The notes under the pieces are model-generated. The model saw only the letters and a list, made by a program, of their open reading frames with translations. It made no database searches and was not told the origin of the DNA. This document shows, one piece after another, positions 6,195 through 7,531 of a stretch of 7,531 nucleotides of DNA. The translations under genes and the position numbers were made by a program. The DNA is from Spartobacteria bacterium (lineage in GTDB: Bacteria > Verrucomicrobiota > Verrucomicrobiia > Chthoniobacterales > Chthoniobacteraceae). Numbering within the stretch: the stretch's first letter is position 1; each line of letters starts with the position of its first letter. The stretch is from assembly GCA_025350985.1 (NCBI GenBank), contig JANXWU010000227.1, forward strand, positions 1 to 7,531. Direction: 5' to 3'.

Positions 6195-6211
6195 GCTTCT
6201 CGGGTAAATAT

Positions 6212-6535
6212 TCAACCGCCCTCGCCGAGGTGAAAGACCTCCTCAAGCTCGACACTCGACGGGCTGTTGTCGGCGTTCGTGTCCATTAATTCGCGCATGT
6301 GCGCCCACCAACGCTGGCAGACCGGCGTCCGGGCAATCGCCTGCCACCGGTCCTCGCTCTCGACTTCCGCGGACGCAAAAAGCTGGAGCGTCTGCGGATG
6401 CAGGAAAATGGAATACCGGAGCACGCCGTGCTCGCGCAATGTCTGCTCCAGCTCGGGCCAAATCGGATCGTGCCGGCGGCGATATTCCTCCGCCTGCCCG
6501 GCGTGCAGTTGCATCACGAAGGCCTTGCGGATCAT
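6212..6535 (-). CDS. rhaM: L-rhamnose mutarotase
   Basis: A 107-residue cytoplasmic enzyme that interconverts the alpha and beta anomers of L-rhamnose and so feeds the isomerase step of rhamnose breakdown. It aligns over its full length with my memory of E. coli RhaM. The start MIRKAFVMQ is the same. [15 protein letters not shown] carries the active-site Tyr18 and His22 at the same numbering. [11 protein letters not shown] and VCQRWWAHM are conserved, and [15 protein letters not shown] closes the protein. ATG at 6533-6535 gives the family start. The gene begins 10 nt after the stop of the slipin gene, so it is probably the second gene of that transcript. No other rhamnose genes are in the window. 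Pairing with a slipin is unusual, so an anomer-converting role on another sugar is possible. Confidence 0.95.
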   Translation of the reverse strand: MIRKAFVMQLHAGQAEEYRRRHDPIWPELEQTLREHGVLRYSIFLHPQTLQLFASAEVESEDRWQAIARTPVCQRWWAHMRELMDTNADNSPSSVELEEVFHLGEGG

Positions 6536-6545
6536 CGCCGTGAAG

Positions 6546-7310
6546 TCATGCGCCGGTGCCGCGCTCGCGCAGATAATCGCTCAGGCTTTTCGCGAGATGG
6601 ACAAAATCCGACGGTATCATCAGCACCGTTGTGCTGTTATTTTCCGCGCCGACTTCCGCGATCATTTGCATCCGGCGCAGTTCGAGCGCGGCGGGGTTGC
6701 CGGCCATCTGCTCCGACGCCTGCGCGAGCTTCACCGACGCCTCCAGTTCCGCCTCGGCCTTGATGATGCGCGCCCGCTTTTCCCGAATCGCCTCGGCCTG
6801 CATCGCCATCACCTGCTGCATCGCCTCGGGCAGTTCCACGTCCTTCATTTCAAACCGCTCGACCTGCACGCCCCACGCCGTCGTTGAGTTGGCGATGCCT
6901 TCCTGAAGCAGCCGGTTGATTTTGTCGCGCTCCTGCAAAACCTCGTCGAGATCGTGCTGTCCGATGATGTTGCGCAGGCTGGTGAGCGCGAGTTGATAGA
7001 CCGCGCCCTGGGCGTTGTTGACGGCGATGACGGACTTGGCCGCATCGACGATGCGATACCAGAGGACGGCGTTGAGTTTCACCGTGACGCTGTCGCGAGT
7101 GATCGTCTCCTGCTGCTCGGCGGAGACAGTGGAAATGCGGATGTCGATGATGACCGCGCGCTCGATGCCAAGGGGGACGATCCAGAACAAGCCCGGCCCG
7201 CGCGTGCCGACGTAGCGACCGAGGCGAAAGACGACACCGCGCTGATATTCCTGCGCGACGCGAATGCCGGAGAGGAGGAGGACGACGAGAATGACGACGA
7301 GAATCCACAT
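6546..7310 (-). CDS. Slipin-family SPFH/Band 7 membrane protein
   Basis: A 254-residue stomatin-like (slipin) protein. These assemble into ring- or cage-like oligomers in the inner membrane and organise membrane domains or protease activity. Residues 2-15 ([14 protein letters not shown]) are the membrane anchor. The SPFH core follows: [65 protein letters not shown] and [16 protein letters not shown]. An Ala/Glu-rich helix at about 170-215 ([20 protein letters not shown]) is probably coiled coil, and [12 protein letters not shown] closes it. ATG at 7308-7310 starts directly at the membrane segment and is preferred. An in-frame start at 7367 would add 19 residues atypical of the family. Slipins usually neighbour NfeD; none is present, and rhaM follows instead after 10 nt. 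Confidence 0.93.
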   Translation of the reverse strand: MWILVVILVVLLLSGIRVAQEYQRGVVFRLGRYVGTRGPGLFWIVPLGIERAVIIDIRISTVSAEQQETITRDSVTVKLNAVLWYRIVDAAKSVIAVNNAQGAVYQLALTSLRNIIGQHDLDEVLQERDKINRLLQEGIANSTTAWGVQVERFEMKDVELPEAMQQVMAMQAEAIREKRARIIKAEAELEASVKLAQASEQMAGNPAALELRRMQMIAEVGAENNSTTVLMIPSDFVHLAKSLSDYLRERGTGA

Positions 7311-7410
7311 AATCGGGGAGCGTTTCACGTTGCGCGAAAGCCGGCAAGCTTTTGGGTGGGGAAGCATCTGCGTTTGGCGACGGGCAGTCCAAAACCCCGC
7401 CCCGGTTTCC

Positions 7411-7531
7411 TCAGATTTTCTCCACGCACACCGCGCACGCTTTGTAGGAAGGCTGGCGCGAGTACGGATCGAAGGCGGGAAACGTGAGCTGGTTCGTGAC
7501 CTCGTAGTGCATCGGGATGAAAACCTGCCCG
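7411..7531 (-). CDS. C-terminal end of a molybdopterin oxidoreductase, probably assimilatory nitrate reductase (partial)
   Basis: The last 39 codons of a gene entering from the right edge, ending in TGA at 7411-7413. The reading [20 protein letters not shown] then [14 protein letters not shown] is the closing part of the molybdopterin-dinucleotide-binding domain. The phrases [24 protein letters not shown] and AV match the tails of NasA-type assimilatory nitrate reductases, which reduce nitrate to nitrite in the cytoplasm using Mo-bis-MGD and an Fe-S cluster. Related formate dehydrogenases share parts of this tail, so the exact substrate is not proven by this fragment. The same strand and about 100 nt spacing would allow read-through into the slipin gene, but no functional link is evident. 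Confidence 0.75.
   Translation of the reverse strand, partial: GQVFIPMHYEVTNQLTFPAFDPYSRQPSYKACAVCVEKI

Noticed and set aside
7311..7367. Longer start for the slipin gene
   Set aside because: The extra 19 residues are unlike the family, and the internal ATG begins directly at the membrane anchor as expected.
7392..7408. AAACC/GGTTT hairpin downstream of the molybdoenzyme gene
   Set aside because: The stem is only 5 bp and the U-rich tail very short. It is too weak to call a terminator.
1..7531. CRISPR array or complete insertion sequence
   Set aside because: No regularly spaced repeats and no transposase with flanking inverted repeats were seen on either strand.

Overview
This 7.5 kb window reads as a chromosomal segment of a GC-rich bacterium. 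The style of the genes fits a Verrucomicrobiota-type genome: a HEAT-repeat secreted protein, a slipin paired with rhamnose mutarotase, a nitrate-reductase-like molybdoenzyme, and a tRNA-associated HTH/excisionase/integrase cassette. The phylum is an inference from recalled family resemblance. No rRNA or other decisive marker is present.

Layout, left to right. (1) 36-470, minus strand: a small exported Cys/His-rich protein of unknown function. (2) 587-930: a gene graveyard. It holds the 3' third of a radC-type gene with its stop codon and a strong intrinsic terminator (minus strand). This abuts, head to head, a short frameshifted shard of a HigA-type antitoxin gene (plus strand). (3) 1085-2999: an integration module on the plus strand. 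An AT-rich leader precedes a 117-aa HTH-like protein, a 63-aa excisionase-like protein and a tyrosine recombinase. The recombinase has every catalytic residue but carries two compensating frame changes. Its 3' end reads antisense into a tRNA-Gly(GCC) gene (2950-3025, minus strand), the probable attachment site. No second att copy is visible, so the element either extends left of the window or has lost its left end.

(4) 3159-6088, plus strand: ordinary chromosome resumes with trpC (indole-3-glycerol phosphate synthase), then a large exported HEAT-repeat protein with its own candidate promoter. (5) 6089-6211: a convergent intergenic gap with several short palindromes. (6) 6212-7531, minus strand: rhaM (L-rhamnose mutarotase) 10 nt downstream of a slipin/SPFH membrane protein gene, preceded by the C-terminal end of a molybdopterin oxidoreductase resembling assimilatory nitrate reductase.

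The most interesting part is region 2-3: a decayed integration hot spot at tRNA-Gly with a compact three-gene recombination operon, an integrase frame running into its own target tRNA, and a radC/higA scar on the left. I saw no CRISPR array, no complete insertion sequence, and no convincing defence or biosynthetic system that is wholly new.
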